From contig JALVEJ010000163.1 of the NCBI GenBank assembly GCA_027031025.1, positions 1-10,335 of the forward strand: a stretch of 10,335 bases of DNA. The letters run 5' to 3'. A program made the position numbers and the translations under genes. A model generated the notes under the pieces. It had not been told where the DNA came from and did not search any database. It worked only from the letters and a program-made list of their open reading frames with translations. Below are positions 1-5,898 of the stretch, piece by piece (the stretch's first letter is position 1; every line of letters starts with the position of its first letter). The stretch is from Flavobacteriales bacterium. Its GTDB lineage: Bacteria > Bacteroidota > Bacteroidia > Flavobacteriales > Flavobacteriaceae.

Positions 1-1264
1 AAGCTAGTAACAAAATGGGGATAATGTCTTTTAATTGTTGCCAAGCCGTGTATTGAATCAGTCTGCCCGAGTAATGGGTATTGATAAAAAAACTGATAAT
101 AGACGTGGCGACACTCGACCATAATAAGCCGTAAATACCGTAGCGGATACCTATAAATATGGCAGCGATAATAATGGCTTTTTTAACCACTTCGAGCTGT
201 AGAAACAAGCCACTTTTACCTTTGACTTTTAAAATATTCAGATTGAAGGCATGCACCGGATACAAAATACCTGTAATGATGATAATCCGGAAATACGGCA
301 CGGCAGGCAACCATTTGTCTGTCAGCAAAAAACGAAACAAAGGAACAGCCAAAACGCCTGCTGTGATTAAAACGGGCGCCAACACAAAAATATTCATTTG
401 CAATATTTTTTGATAGACTTGTCGCAAGCGCGTATTGTCATCTTGTATTTTGGCAAATAGGGGATAGGTCACTTTTGTCAAAATAGATGAAAGCGTGCGC
501 ACCGGATACATATTCAAATTTTTGGCGCGATCATAATATCCGACTTGTGCCGTTTGAAAATATTTTCCGATAACAATACGATAAATATTGGTAAAAACCG
601 TATCTAAAATTCCGGATATCGTCAGTTTATATCCAAAATTGAAATGGGTTTTAAATTTATCCCAATGAAACACAAGCGCCGGCACCCAACCGCTTTTGAG
701 CCATAGAAACAAAGCGTTAAAAAAAGCTTTGGCTATATTAAAGGCGATTAAACTCCATACACCGAACCCGTAATATGCCATGGCAATACCGATAATACCG
801 CTGATAAAAATAGCCGGAATAGCCACACCGGCTTGGGTTTTAAAGTCCATTTGTTTGGTCAAACGCGTCTGTTGTATGAGTGCAAAAGCATTGATGACAA
901 TCACTAAACTTAACCACCGGATTAAATCAATTAATACAGCTTGATCATAAAAACGGGCAATAGCAGGGGCACTTAGCCAAATAAGCGCATAAATCAAGAT
1001 ACTTGCTATTAAATTGAAGAAAAAAACCGTGCTGTAATCATCATTGTCCAAATGTTTGGAACGAATCAAAGATGAGCCCATACCGGCATTGAGCAACGCA
1101 TTTCCTACTCCTACGAACACTGTAATCATGGCTATCAAACCGAATTGTTCGGGTGAAAGTAGGCGTGCCAATATAATATTGATGACAAACCCAATTCCTT
1201 GCACGCCAAACTGTTGTATAAAAGTCCAAAAGACGCCGGAAAGTGCTTGTTTTTTGAGGGACAT
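1..1264 (-). CDS. Polysaccharide (O-antigen/capsule) flippase, Wzx-like, 3' end cut off by window
   Basis: I translated the minus strand from the ATG at 1264 and found an open frame of 421 codons with no stop, continuing past base 1. The protein starts MSLKKQALSGVFWTFIQQFG, followed by alternating hydrophobic segments (for example GIGFVINIILARLLSPEQFG and LNMYPVRTLSSILTKVTYPL). The N-terminal 'KxxALSGxxW...ILARLLSPexFG' pattern and the 'YYDRAKNL...P' stretch are typical of the WzxC/TuaB group of lipopolysaccharide flippases in the MOP superfamily. These are inner-membrane proteins that move undecaprenyl-linked sugar repeat units to the periplasm. Family members are usually about 480 residues, so roughly 60 residues and the final membrane helices are missing. 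The gene starts 8 bases after the rfbA stop on the same strand, which suggests co-transcription in a surface-polysaccharide operon extending to the left. The family call is firm; the exact sugar substrate cannot be told. Confidence 0.88.
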   Translation of the reverse strand, partial: MSLKKQALSGVFWTFIQQFGVQGIGFVINIILARLLSPEQFGLIAMITVFVGVGNALLNAGMGSSLIRSKHLDNDDYSTVFFFNLIASILIYALIWLSAPAIARFYDQAVLIDLIRWLSLVIVINAFALIQQTRLTKQMDFKTQAGVAIPAIFISGIIGIAMAYYGFGVWSLIAFNIAKAFFNALFLWLKSGWVPALVFHWDKFKTHFNFGYKLTISGILDTVFTNIYRIVIGKYFQTAQVGYYDRAKNLNMYPVRTLSSILTKVTYPLFAKIQDDNTRLRQVYQKILQMNIFVLAPVLITAGVLAVPLFRFLLTDKWLPAVPYFRIIIITGILYPVHAFNLNILKVKGKSGLFLQLEVVKKAIIIAAIFIGIRYGIYGLLWSSVATSIISFFINTHYSGRLIQYTAWQQLKDIIPILLLA

Positions 1265-1272
1265 AAAAAATA

Positions 1273-2142
1273 TTAACCGATCAAATTTTGAATATAAGTG
1301 TAGTAAGAACTTTTTTGCCCTTCTACCTGTTTTTTTAAGTCGTCAGTTGATATCCAATGATATCGCCAAGCAATTTCTTCCAAACAAGCGATTTTCAATC
1401 CGGTGCGTTTTTCTATCACTTTGACAAATTCGGTGGCGTCGGCAAGGGCTTCATGCGTGCCGGTGTCGAGCCAGGCAAAACCGCGACTGAGCTTGATGAG
1501 GCGTAAATTTTCTTGTGCCAAATAAGCTTGGTTAACACTGGTAATTTCCAATTCGCCACGCCACGAAGGTTTGACGTTTTTAGCAATTTCTACTACAGTA
1601 TTAGGGTAAAAATACAAGCCGACAACGGCATAATTTGATTTGGGCTCTTTGGGTTTTTCCTCTATACTCAACACTTGCCCGTTGACATCAAATTCGGCTA
1701 CGCCATAACGTTGCGGGTCGTTGACATACGTGCCAAAAATCACAGCTTTACGCTCGTTTTCTACTGTTTGAATGGCATCTAACAGTAATTTTTGTAAGCC
1801 GGCGCCATAAAAAATATTATCGCCGAGAATTAAAGCCACGTTGTCATCACCGATAAAATCTTCGCCTATGATAAAAGCTTGTGCCAAACCATCGGGGCTG
1901 GGTTGTTCGGCGTAAGATAAGTTAATGCCGAATTGCGAACCGTCTCCTAATAACTTTTTGAATGCCGGCAAATCTTGCGGGGTAGAAATAATCAAAATAT
2001 CGCGAATGCCCGCCAACATCAAAACCGATAGCGGATAGTATATCATCGGTTTGTCATAAACCGGCAATAATTGCTTGGAAATACTGATGGTCAAAGGATG
2101 TAAGCGCGTGCCGGCGCCGCCGGCTAAGATGATACCTTTCAT
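1273..2142 (-). CDS. rfbA: Glucose-1-phosphate thymidylyltransferase
   Basis: This 289-residue protein has the normal length for RfbA/RmlA, which joins dTTP and glucose-1-phosphate to give dTDP-glucose, the first step toward dTDP-L-rhamnose and other deoxysugars. Visible motifs are the nucleotide-binding loop LAGGAGTRLHP (residues 6-16) with K23, QPSPDGLAQAF (80-90), LGDNIFYG (106-113, D108 a likely metal ligand), EEKP (161-164), RGELEITSVN (195-204) and WLDTGTH (224-230, D226 the second likely metal ligand). All are the family forms, so the enzyme should be active. The start at 2142 puts the GGAGTRL loop at its usual distance from the N-terminus. It lies upstream of the flippase in the same direction. 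The rfbB, rfbC and rfbD partners are not in this window and could lie further left. Confidence 0.96.
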   Translation of the reverse strand: MKGIILAGGAGTRLHPLTISISKQLLPVYDKPMIYYPLSVLMLAGIRDILIISTPQDLPAFKKLLGDGSQFGINLSYAEQPSPDGLAQAFIIGEDFIGDDNVALILGDNIFYGAGLQKLLLDAIQTVENERKAVIFGTYVNDPQRYGVAEFDVNGQVLSIEEKPKEPKSNYAVVGLYFYPNTVVEIAKNVKPSWRGELEITSVNQAYLAQENLRLIKLSRGFAWLDTGTHEALADATEFVKVIEKRTGLKIACLEEIAWRYHWISTDDLKKQVEGQKSSYYTYIQNLIG

Positions 2143-2160
2143 AAGTGATTTTTAGGTGCT

Positions 2161-2168
2161 CAAAGATA
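2161..2168 (-). promoter_or_regulatory. Candidate -7 promoter element for rfbA
   Basis: On the minus strand the bases read TATCTTTG, a full match to the Bacteroidota TAnnTTTG element, ending 18 bases before the rfbA start codon. I found no clear TTG at the usual 17-23 base distance upstream, so this is only half of a promoter. The rest of the 2143-2361 divergent spacer between rfbA and coaD shows no gene. It contains a perfect 10-base palindrome, GATAATTATC, at 2309-2318, and I could not identify a convincing coaD promoter. Confidence 0.35.
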
Positions 2169-2361
2169 AGAAATATTTTGATTTTTATCTCTAAGGATAT
2201 TGACATCAACAATCACGGCAATAGATGATATTAAAAACTTGCACCATTGCTTCATTATTCAATCAAGCAACATTTGTTCCATAGTCGATAAGAGTTTTTC
2301 TCTCTTTCGATAATTATCAGTTTATCAAAATATATTATTATTTTTACAAAAAAATTTAAGT

Positions 2362-2835
2362 ATGACCTCAGCAGTTTTTCCCGGTTCTTTTGATCCTATC
2401 ACATTGGGCCATACCGATATTATCAACAGAGCATTACCTTTGTTTGACCGATTGATGATTGCAATTGGCATCAATGTCGATAAAAAATACATGTTTGATA
2501 CCGAAATGCGTATCAAAATGATAGAAGCGGTTTATCAGGACGAACCAAAGATTGAAGTGGTAAAATACACAGGTTTGACGGTTGATTTTTGTCATCAAAA
2601 CCAATTACATTTTATTTTGCGAGGTTTGCGAAATCCGGCTGATTTTGAATTTGAAAAAGCCATTGCCCAAACTAATCGAAAGTTAGGGAATGTCGAAACC
2701 GTTTTTTTATTGACCGGGCCGGAAACGTCTTTTATCAGTAGTAGTATTGTCCGTGATATTTTACGTAACGGAGGTGATATTTCAAAATTGGTTCCGGCTG
2801 AGATATTACCGCTTGTAAACCAAGTCTGTCACTAA
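2362..2835 (+). CDS. coaD: Phosphopantetheine adenylyltransferase
   Basis: This 157-residue protein matches the usual CoaD length. It transfers AMP from ATP to 4'-phosphopantetheine to give dephospho-CoA, the fourth step of coenzyme A synthesis in the cytoplasm. It opens with AVFPGSFDPITLGHTDI (residues 4-20), the nucleotidyltransferase signature with the catalytic H17 in the T-x-G-H motif. Next come K41/K42 at the position of the active-site lysine, the RGLRNPADFEFE segment (87-98) that contacts substrate, and the ISSSIVRD motif (125-132) that binds the ATP phosphates. All family signatures are intact and the start at 2362 sits directly before the conserved strand. The gene stands alone on the plus strand, diverging from rfbA and converging on the ferredoxin gene with only 15 bases between stops. 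No terminator is evident there. Confidence 0.96.
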   Translation: MTSAVFPGSFDPITLGHTDIINRALPLFDRLMIAIGINVDKKYMFDTEMRIKMIEAVYQDEPKIEVVKYTGLTVDFCHQNQLHFILRGLRNPADFEFEKAIAQTNRKLGNVETVFLLTGPETSFISSSIVRDILRNGGDISKLVPAEILPLVNQVCH

Positions 2836-2850
2836 ACCATATAAGGCGAT

Positions 2851-3081
2851 CTATTTTAATTTAACCGAAATAATTTTAGCCGGACACAAATCGGCGGCTT
2901 TTTGAACCTGCTCATATATGGCAATATCCGGTTCTTTTAAGGTAAAAAAGCCTTTGCGTTCGTAGGATTTAACCAATATGCTTTTGCCATCCTTTTTAGA
3001 CATTTGAAATTGTTGTGGCGCCACCTCGACACAATAATTACAACCGATACATTTTTTCCTTTGTAAAGTTATGATAACCAT
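2851..3081 (-). CDS. Small single-cluster [4Fe-4S] ferredoxin
   Basis: This protein of 76 residues has one cluster-binding motif: C11-x2-C14-x2-C17 (in KKCIGCNYCVEVAP) and a distant C66-P67 (in ADLCPAKII). That is the pattern of monocluster bacterial ferredoxins, in which the second cluster site has been lost. The four cysteines suggest a [4Fe-4S] cluster carrying one electron; the redox partner cannot be told. The middle segment 26-58 is a charged linker with no further cysteines. The gene begins 4 bases after the trpS stop on the same strand, so the two are very likely co-transcribed and possibly translationally coupled. The link to tRNA charging is probably only one of expression. Confidence 0.87.
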   Translation of the reverse strand: MVIITLQRKKCIGCNYCVEVAPQQFQMSKKDGKSILVKSYERKGFFTLKEPDIAIYEQVQKAADLCPAKIISVKLK

Positions 3082-3085
3082 TATG

Positions 3086-4060
3086 TTACAACGTTTTAAA
3101 GCCTAATTTGTTACGGGTGCGGTTTAAAACATCATTAGCCACCAATCGGGCTTTTTGGGCACCTAATGCCAAAGCTTGATCAATTTCATCTTTATGGTTC
3201 ATAAAATAATCGTAACGTTTACGCGGTTCGGCAAATTTTTCTAAAATCAACTCAAATAAAGCTTGCTTGGCGTGTCCATATCCAAAATTGCCGGCCAAAT
3301 ATTTTTGACGAAGTGCTTCGGTTTGTTCGGGGTTAGCCAGCAGTTTATATAACGCAAAAACATTATCGGTATCCGGATTTTTCGGGTCCTCGAGCGGCGT
3401 GCTGTCGGTCACGATTTTCATGATTTGTTTGCGTAATTGTTTTTCCGGTAAAAAGATATTGATAATATTGTTTCTTGATTTGCTCATTTTGTTACCGTCC
3501 GTTCCCGGCACATACATGGTTTGTTCTTGCAAGGCAATTTCGGGAATAACAAAAGTTTCGCCCATTTGCCGGTTAAATCGTTGGGCGACATCGCGGGTCA
3601 TTTCCAAATGTTGTTTTTGGTCTTTACCCACCGGCACAACATCGGCGTCATATAATAAAATGTCTGCCGCCATAAGCATCGGATAAGTGAATAAACCTAC
3701 ATTGACATCCGAAAGTCTGTCGGCTTTGTCTTTGAATGAGTGAGCCAAAGTCAAGCGTTGATACGGAAAAAAAGTGCTTAAATACCAAGCTAATTCGGTG
3801 ACTTGCGGCACATCGGATTGCCGGTAAAATACAGTTTTGTCTATATCCAAACCAAAAGCTAACCAAGTAGCTGCCGTGCTGTAAGTGTTTTCTCTTAATG
3901 TTTCGGCATCTTTTATTTGCGTCAACGAATGCATGTCGGCTATAAACAAAAAAGATTCGTTTTCCGGATTTTTAGCTTGTTCAATAGCCGGTATAATAGC
4001 GCCTAAGATGTTCCCCAAATGTGGTGTGCCGGTGCTTTGGATACCAGTGAGTATTCTCAT
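3086..4060 (-). CDS. trpS: Tryptophan-tRNA ligase
   Basis: This class I aminoacyl-tRNA synthetase activates tryptophan with ATP and attaches it to tRNA-Trp. I chose the ATG at 4060 (324 residues). From there the protein starts MRILTGIQSTGTPHLGNILG, which places the HIGH-type motif PHLGN at residues 13-17, as in the family. The KMSKS loop is perfect (GNKMSKSRNN, K191-S195). GKDQKQHLEMTRD (about 145-157) is also typical. An upstream in-frame ATG at 4132 would add 24 residues. They do not resemble the family, and that start falls inside the terminator of the upstream peroxiredoxin gene and before a good promoter element at 4084-4091, so I reject it. The ferredoxin gene follows 4 bases after the stop. 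Confidence 0.95.
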   Translation of the reverse strand: MRILTGIQSTGTPHLGNILGAIIPAIEQAKNPENESFLFIADMHSLTQIKDAETLRENTYSTAATWLAFGLDIDKTVFYRQSDVPQVTELAWYLSTFFPYQRLTLAHSFKDKADRLSDVNVGLFTYPMLMAADILLYDADVVPVGKDQKQHLEMTRDVAQRFNRQMGETFVIPEIALQEQTMYVPGTDGNKMSKSRNNIINIFLPEKQLRKQIMKIVTDSTPLEDPKNPDTDNVFALYKLLANPEQTEALRQKYLAGNFGYGHAKQALFELILEKFAEPRKRYDYFMNHKDEIDQALALGAQKARLVANDVLNRTRNKLGFKTL

Positions 4061-4083
4061 GTTTTTTATAGAATTTTGAAAAG

Positions 4084-4091
4084 CAAATTTA
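4084..4091 (-). promoter_or_regulatory. Candidate -7 promoter element for trpS-ferredoxin
   Basis: The minus strand reads TAAATTTG here, a full match to TAnnTTTG, 23 bases upstream of the trpS ATG at 4060. A TTTC lies 21 bases further upstream as a weak -33 element. It sits between the peroxiredoxin terminator and the trpS start, where a promoter is expected. Confidence 0.45.
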
Positions 4092-4117
4092 AACCATTTT
4101 TTTAAATAACCCGAAAC

Positions 4118-4147
4118 AAAAAAGAGAGCCAAAGCAGCTCTCTCTTT
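4118..4147 (-). terminator. Intrinsic terminator of the downstream peroxiredoxin gene (4181-4831)
   Basis: In the minus-strand transcript a stem GAGAGC / GCTCTC (bases 4142-4137 and 4129-4124), with the 7-base loop TGCTTTG, is followed at once by a run of six T (4123-4118). Flanking A and T bases can lengthen the stem. It begins about 35 bases after the peroxiredoxin stop. This is a standard rho-independent terminator. Confidence 0.82.
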
Positions 4148-4180
4148 CGATTATGTTTGTTTGTGTCCCGTTTGTGTGTT

Positions 4181-4831
4181 TTATAATTCTTTATGACAGA
4201 ACCACCAGTCAAAGCAGCCATCTAAACCTTTTCGTCTTTCGGCTTCTTTAATGTCGGTTGCCGGCGGCACAATTACATGATCGCCGATTAAATCGTTGTT
4301 GGGCCAATTTTCAGGTGTTGCTACACCAAATCTATCCGAGGTTTGTAAAGCTTTAACCGCTCTGATAATTTCATCGATATTGCGACCGATTTCTTGCGGA
4401 TAGTAAATCATCAAACGCAAGTTGCCTTTGGGGTCTACCACAAATACGGCACGCACAGTGTTGCTACTCGATTTGCCCGGATGAATCATACCCAAGGCTT
4501 TGGACACACCTTCGGCGCTGTCGGCTATCACAGGGAACGGAATTTCGACATTTAAGTTGTCTTTAATCCACTCAACCCATTTGATGTGTGAAAAAACTTG
4601 GTCAACGGACAACCCGATTAATTCGACCCCCATTCTTTTAAATTCATCAAATTTTTGAGCAAAAGCGACGAATTCTGTGGTACAAACCGGTGTAAAATCT
4701 GCCGGATGGCTAAATAAAACAAACCATTTACCTTCATAGTCGTTAGGTAAGGTCATTGGTCCGTGGGTGGTTTGCACTTTTACTTCGGGAAATTTTTCGC
4801 CTAATAATGGCATTCTGGTTATATCTTCCAT
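4181..4831 (-). CDS. Peroxiredoxin, Prx6/AhpC-TSA family (copy 1)
   Basis: This is a 216-residue thiol peroxidase that should reduce hydrogen peroxide or organic peroxides in the cytoplasm. The active-site motif is HPADFTPVCTTEF, with peroxidatic C50, T47 and P43 of the PxxxTxxC signature. A conserved arginine lies in NTVRAVF (R127). The length and the C-terminal domain (YYPQEIGRNIDEIIRAVKAL, then PENWPNND) match the long Prx6-type group also common in archaea. The tail carries two more cysteines, C206 and C212, in CFDWWFC. In archaeal relatives such a CxxxxxC tail supplies the resolving cysteine, so this is probably not a strict 1-Cys enzyme. It has its own candidate promoter and a terminator. 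The second, similar gene lies directly upstream (4990-5658). Confidence 0.93.
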   Translation of the reverse strand: MEDITRMPLLGEKFPEVKVQTTHGPMTLPNDYEGKWFVLFSHPADFTPVCTTEFVAFAQKFDEFKRMGVELIGLSVDQVFSHIKWVEWIKDNLNVEIPFPVIADSAEGVSKALGMIHPGKSSSNTVRAVFVVDPKGNLRLMIYYPQEIGRNIDEIIRAVKALQTSDRFGVATPENWPNNDLIGDHVIVPPATDIKEAERRKGLDGCFDWWFCHKEL

Positions 4832-4861
4832 AATATATGATTTTTATGATTTATTTCGACA

Positions 4862-4892
4862 CAAAATTATATTAAAAACTAGGCTTTGTAAA
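4862..4892 (-). promoter_or_regulatory. Candidate promoter for peroxiredoxin copy 1
   Basis: The minus strand reads TTTA (4892-4889), 19 bases, then TAATTTTG (4869-4862), which is a full match to the -7 element TAnnTTTG with 3 of 4 bases of the -33 element at normal spacing. The -7 box ends 30 bases before the start codon. Confidence 0.5.
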
Positions 4893-4907
4893 GATATTTT
4901 CTTTAAT

Positions 4908-4931
4908 TTTTCTTATAATAATATAAGAAAA
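4908..4931. repeat. AT-rich perfect inverted repeat just upstream of the copy 1 promoter
   Basis: TTTTCTTATA (4908-4917) and TATAAGAAAA (4922-4931) form a 10-base perfect stem with a 4-base loop. It sits 15 bases upstream of the -33 element. No T-run follows in either direction, so it may be a protein-binding site or part of the end of the upstream transcript. Confidence 0.4.
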
Positions 4932-4947
4932 GTTTATTTATCAATAC

Positions 4948-4983
4948 AAGTTTAATAACTTACACTTATTAAACTTATTAAAC
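4948..4983 (-). terminator. Hairpin after peroxiredoxin copy 2, with tandem 9-base repeat
   Basis: AAGTTTAATAA (4948-4958) and TTATTAAACTT (4966-4976) make an 11-base perfect stem with a 7-base loop, 14 bases past the stop of copy 2 on the minus strand. One arm overlaps a tandem direct repeat of TTATTAAAC (4966-4974 and 4975-4983). The stem is almost all A-T and lacks a clean T-run, so it may act as a weak terminator or a 3'-end stabilising hairpin. Confidence 0.4.
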
Positions 4984-4989
4984 ATAATA

Positions 4990-5658
4990 TTATATTTCAT
5001 CAAAATTATTGACCCAACTGCGGTAGCAAAACCAAAAATCAAAGCATTCTTCTTCGCGCATGGCTTCTTTGGCTTTTTCTATACTATCCGGTGGCGGCAT
5101 AATCAAATCGCTGCCGATGAGGCCGTTTTCGGGCCAATTTTCGGGGGCAGCCACATGATAAGTGTCGGTGACTTTCATGGCTTTGATGGCGCGTAAAATT
5201 TCGTTCATATTCCGCCCTATTTCTTGCGGATAATAGAAGCTCAATCGCAAAATACCATTGGGGTCTACTACAAAAACCGCCCTAACCGTATTACTACCGG
5301 ATTTTTGGGGATGTATCATTCCCAAAGTTTTAGAAACGCCTTCGGCACTATCGGCAATCACCGGAAAAGGGATTTTGATATGAAAGGTTTTTTCGATTTT
5401 TTCAACCCATTCAATATGCGAAAAAACTTGGTCAACCGACAGCCCTATCAGTTCTATATTAAGTTTTTTAAAAGTGTCGTATTTTTTGGCAAATGCTACA
5501 AATTCGGTTGTACAAACCGGTGTAAAATCGGCCGGATGACTAAACAAAACAAACCATTTGCCTTCATAATCCCGAGGAATAGACATTTTGCCTTTGGTAG
5601 TTTCAACTTCAAATTCGGGAAATTTTTCTCCCAAAATAGGCATTCGTGTTGTCTGCAT
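4990..5658 (-). CDS. Peroxiredoxin, Prx6/AhpC-TSA family (copy 2)
   Basis: This 222-residue paralogue of the neighbouring gene matches it along its whole length. The peroxidatic site is HPADFTPVCTTEF with C49. The following SNTVRAVFVVDP, YYPQEIGRN and PENWPENGLIG blocks are nearly the same as in copy 1. The tail has CFDFWFC (C205, C211), again the CxxxxxC arrangement, followed by 11 further residues ending in NNFDEI that extend beyond copy 1. The family role is peroxide reduction. The differences lie mostly in surface-like stretches such as 62-68 and 85-95, so this is an old duplication rather than a recent one. It has its own candidate promoter, and a hairpin separates it from copy 1, so the two could be controlled differently. 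The tracrRNA gene lies immediately upstream on the same strand. Confidence 0.93.
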   Translation of the reverse strand: MQTTRMPILGEKFPEFEVETTKGKMSIPRDYEGKWFVLFSHPADFTPVCTTEFVAFAKKYDTFKKLNIELIGLSVDQVFSHIEWVEKIEKTFHIKIPFPVIADSAEGVSKTLGMIHPQKSGSNTVRAVFVVDPNGILRLSFYYPQEIGRNMNEILRAIKAMKVTDTYHVAAPENWPENGLIGSDLIMPPPDSIEKAKEAMREEECFDFWFCYRSWVNNFDEI

Positions 5659-5674
5659 AAGTTATTATTTTTTA

Positions 5675-5682
5675 CAAATGTA
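5675..5682 (-). promoter_or_regulatory. Candidate -7 promoter element for peroxiredoxin copy 2
   Basis: The minus strand reads TACATTTG, a full match to TAnnTTTG, ending 16 bases before the start codon at 5658. No convincing -33 element was found. It lies downstream of the tracrRNA terminator, which would keep the two transcripts apart. Confidence 0.38.
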
Positions 5683-5715
5683 ATAAAATTTACATAATGA
5701 AATAGTTCCTGTTTA

Positions 5716-5749
5716 TAAAAAAGTACATCCCACAGAAGTATGCGGGATG
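5716..5749 (-). terminator. Intrinsic terminator of the tracrRNA
   Basis: On the minus strand CATCCCGCA pairs with TGTGGGATG (bases 5749-5741 and 5734-5726; one G-U pair) around the 6-base loop TACTTC, followed by TAC and six T (5722-5717). It forms the last hairpin of the tracrRNA. Confidence 0.82.
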
Positions 5750-5803
5750 CTAGGATGTTTTAATCCTTCGGCATATAGCCTTATTGTGATAAGATTAAAA
5801 TCT
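5716..5803 (-). ncRNA. tracrRNA of the type II CRISPR system
   Basis: Bases 5783-5802 match the first 20 bases of the CRISPR repeat at 16 positions, including the last ten (GATTAAAATC) exactly. Read from the minus strand this is an anti-repeat. Against the repeat it gives 8 pairs (two of them G-U), a 2x2 U-U internal loop, then 10 Watson-Crick pairs. The RNA continues AATAAGGCTATATGCC, a nexus-like hairpin (GGC/GCC, 5770-5780) in the same place as the AAUAAGGC that follows the anti-repeat in Neisseria and Streptococcus tracrRNAs. A GGAT/ATCC hairpin (5753-5766) and a 9-base terminator stem (5726-5749) follow. The 5' end near 5803 is set by a TAnnTTTG box just upstream. Estimated length is about 88 bases; exact ends are inferred. 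It is divergent from cas9 and runs toward peroxiredoxin copy 2. Confidence 0.9.
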
Positions 5804-5807
5804 GACA

Positions 5808-5840
5808 CAAAGTTAATAAAAAATTGGAAATAATTACAAC
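5808..5840 (-). promoter_or_regulatory. Candidate tracrRNA promoter
   Basis: The minus strand reads GTTG (5840-5837), 21 bases, then TAACTTTG (5815-5808). This is a full -7 match with TTG of the -33 element at accepted Bacteroidota spacing. Transcription would begin about 5 bases further on, right at the anti-repeat, which supports both calls. Confidence 0.6.
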
Positions 5841-5863
5841 AAATTAAATAAAAAATTGTAAAT
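5815..5863. repeat. 17-base direct repeat in the tracrRNA/cas9 control region
   Basis: AATAAAAAATTGGAAAT (5815-5831) recurs as AATAAAAAATTGTAAAT (5847-5863), 16 of 17 bases equal, with a start-to-start distance of 32 bases (about three helical turns). The two copies flank the tracrRNA -33 element. It could be a paired regulator site, or chance in AT-rich DNA. Confidence 0.45.
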
Positions 5864-5898
5864 TCGTTGCATTAATCATTTCTTATAAATTTATTATT

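Noticed and set aside
159..413. Plus-strand ORF of 84 codons
   Set aside because: It is antisense to the flippase reading frame, which is open through the whole region.
1044..1424. Plus-strand ORF of 126 codons
   Set aside because: It overlaps the flippase and rfbA on the opposite strand and has no recognisable motif.
2281..2318. AGAG-TTTTT-CTCT hairpin and GATAATTATC palindrome before coaD
   Set aside because: They are short and AT-rich with no associated promoter match, so no regulatory site is claimed.
4061..4132. Longer trpS start at 4132 (348 residues)
   Set aside because: The extra 24 residues do not resemble the family, and the region holds the upstream terminator and the likely trpS promoter.
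5224..5697. Plus-strand ORF of 157 codons
   Set aside because: It is the antisense shadow of peroxiredoxin copy 2, which has full family motifs on the minus strand.
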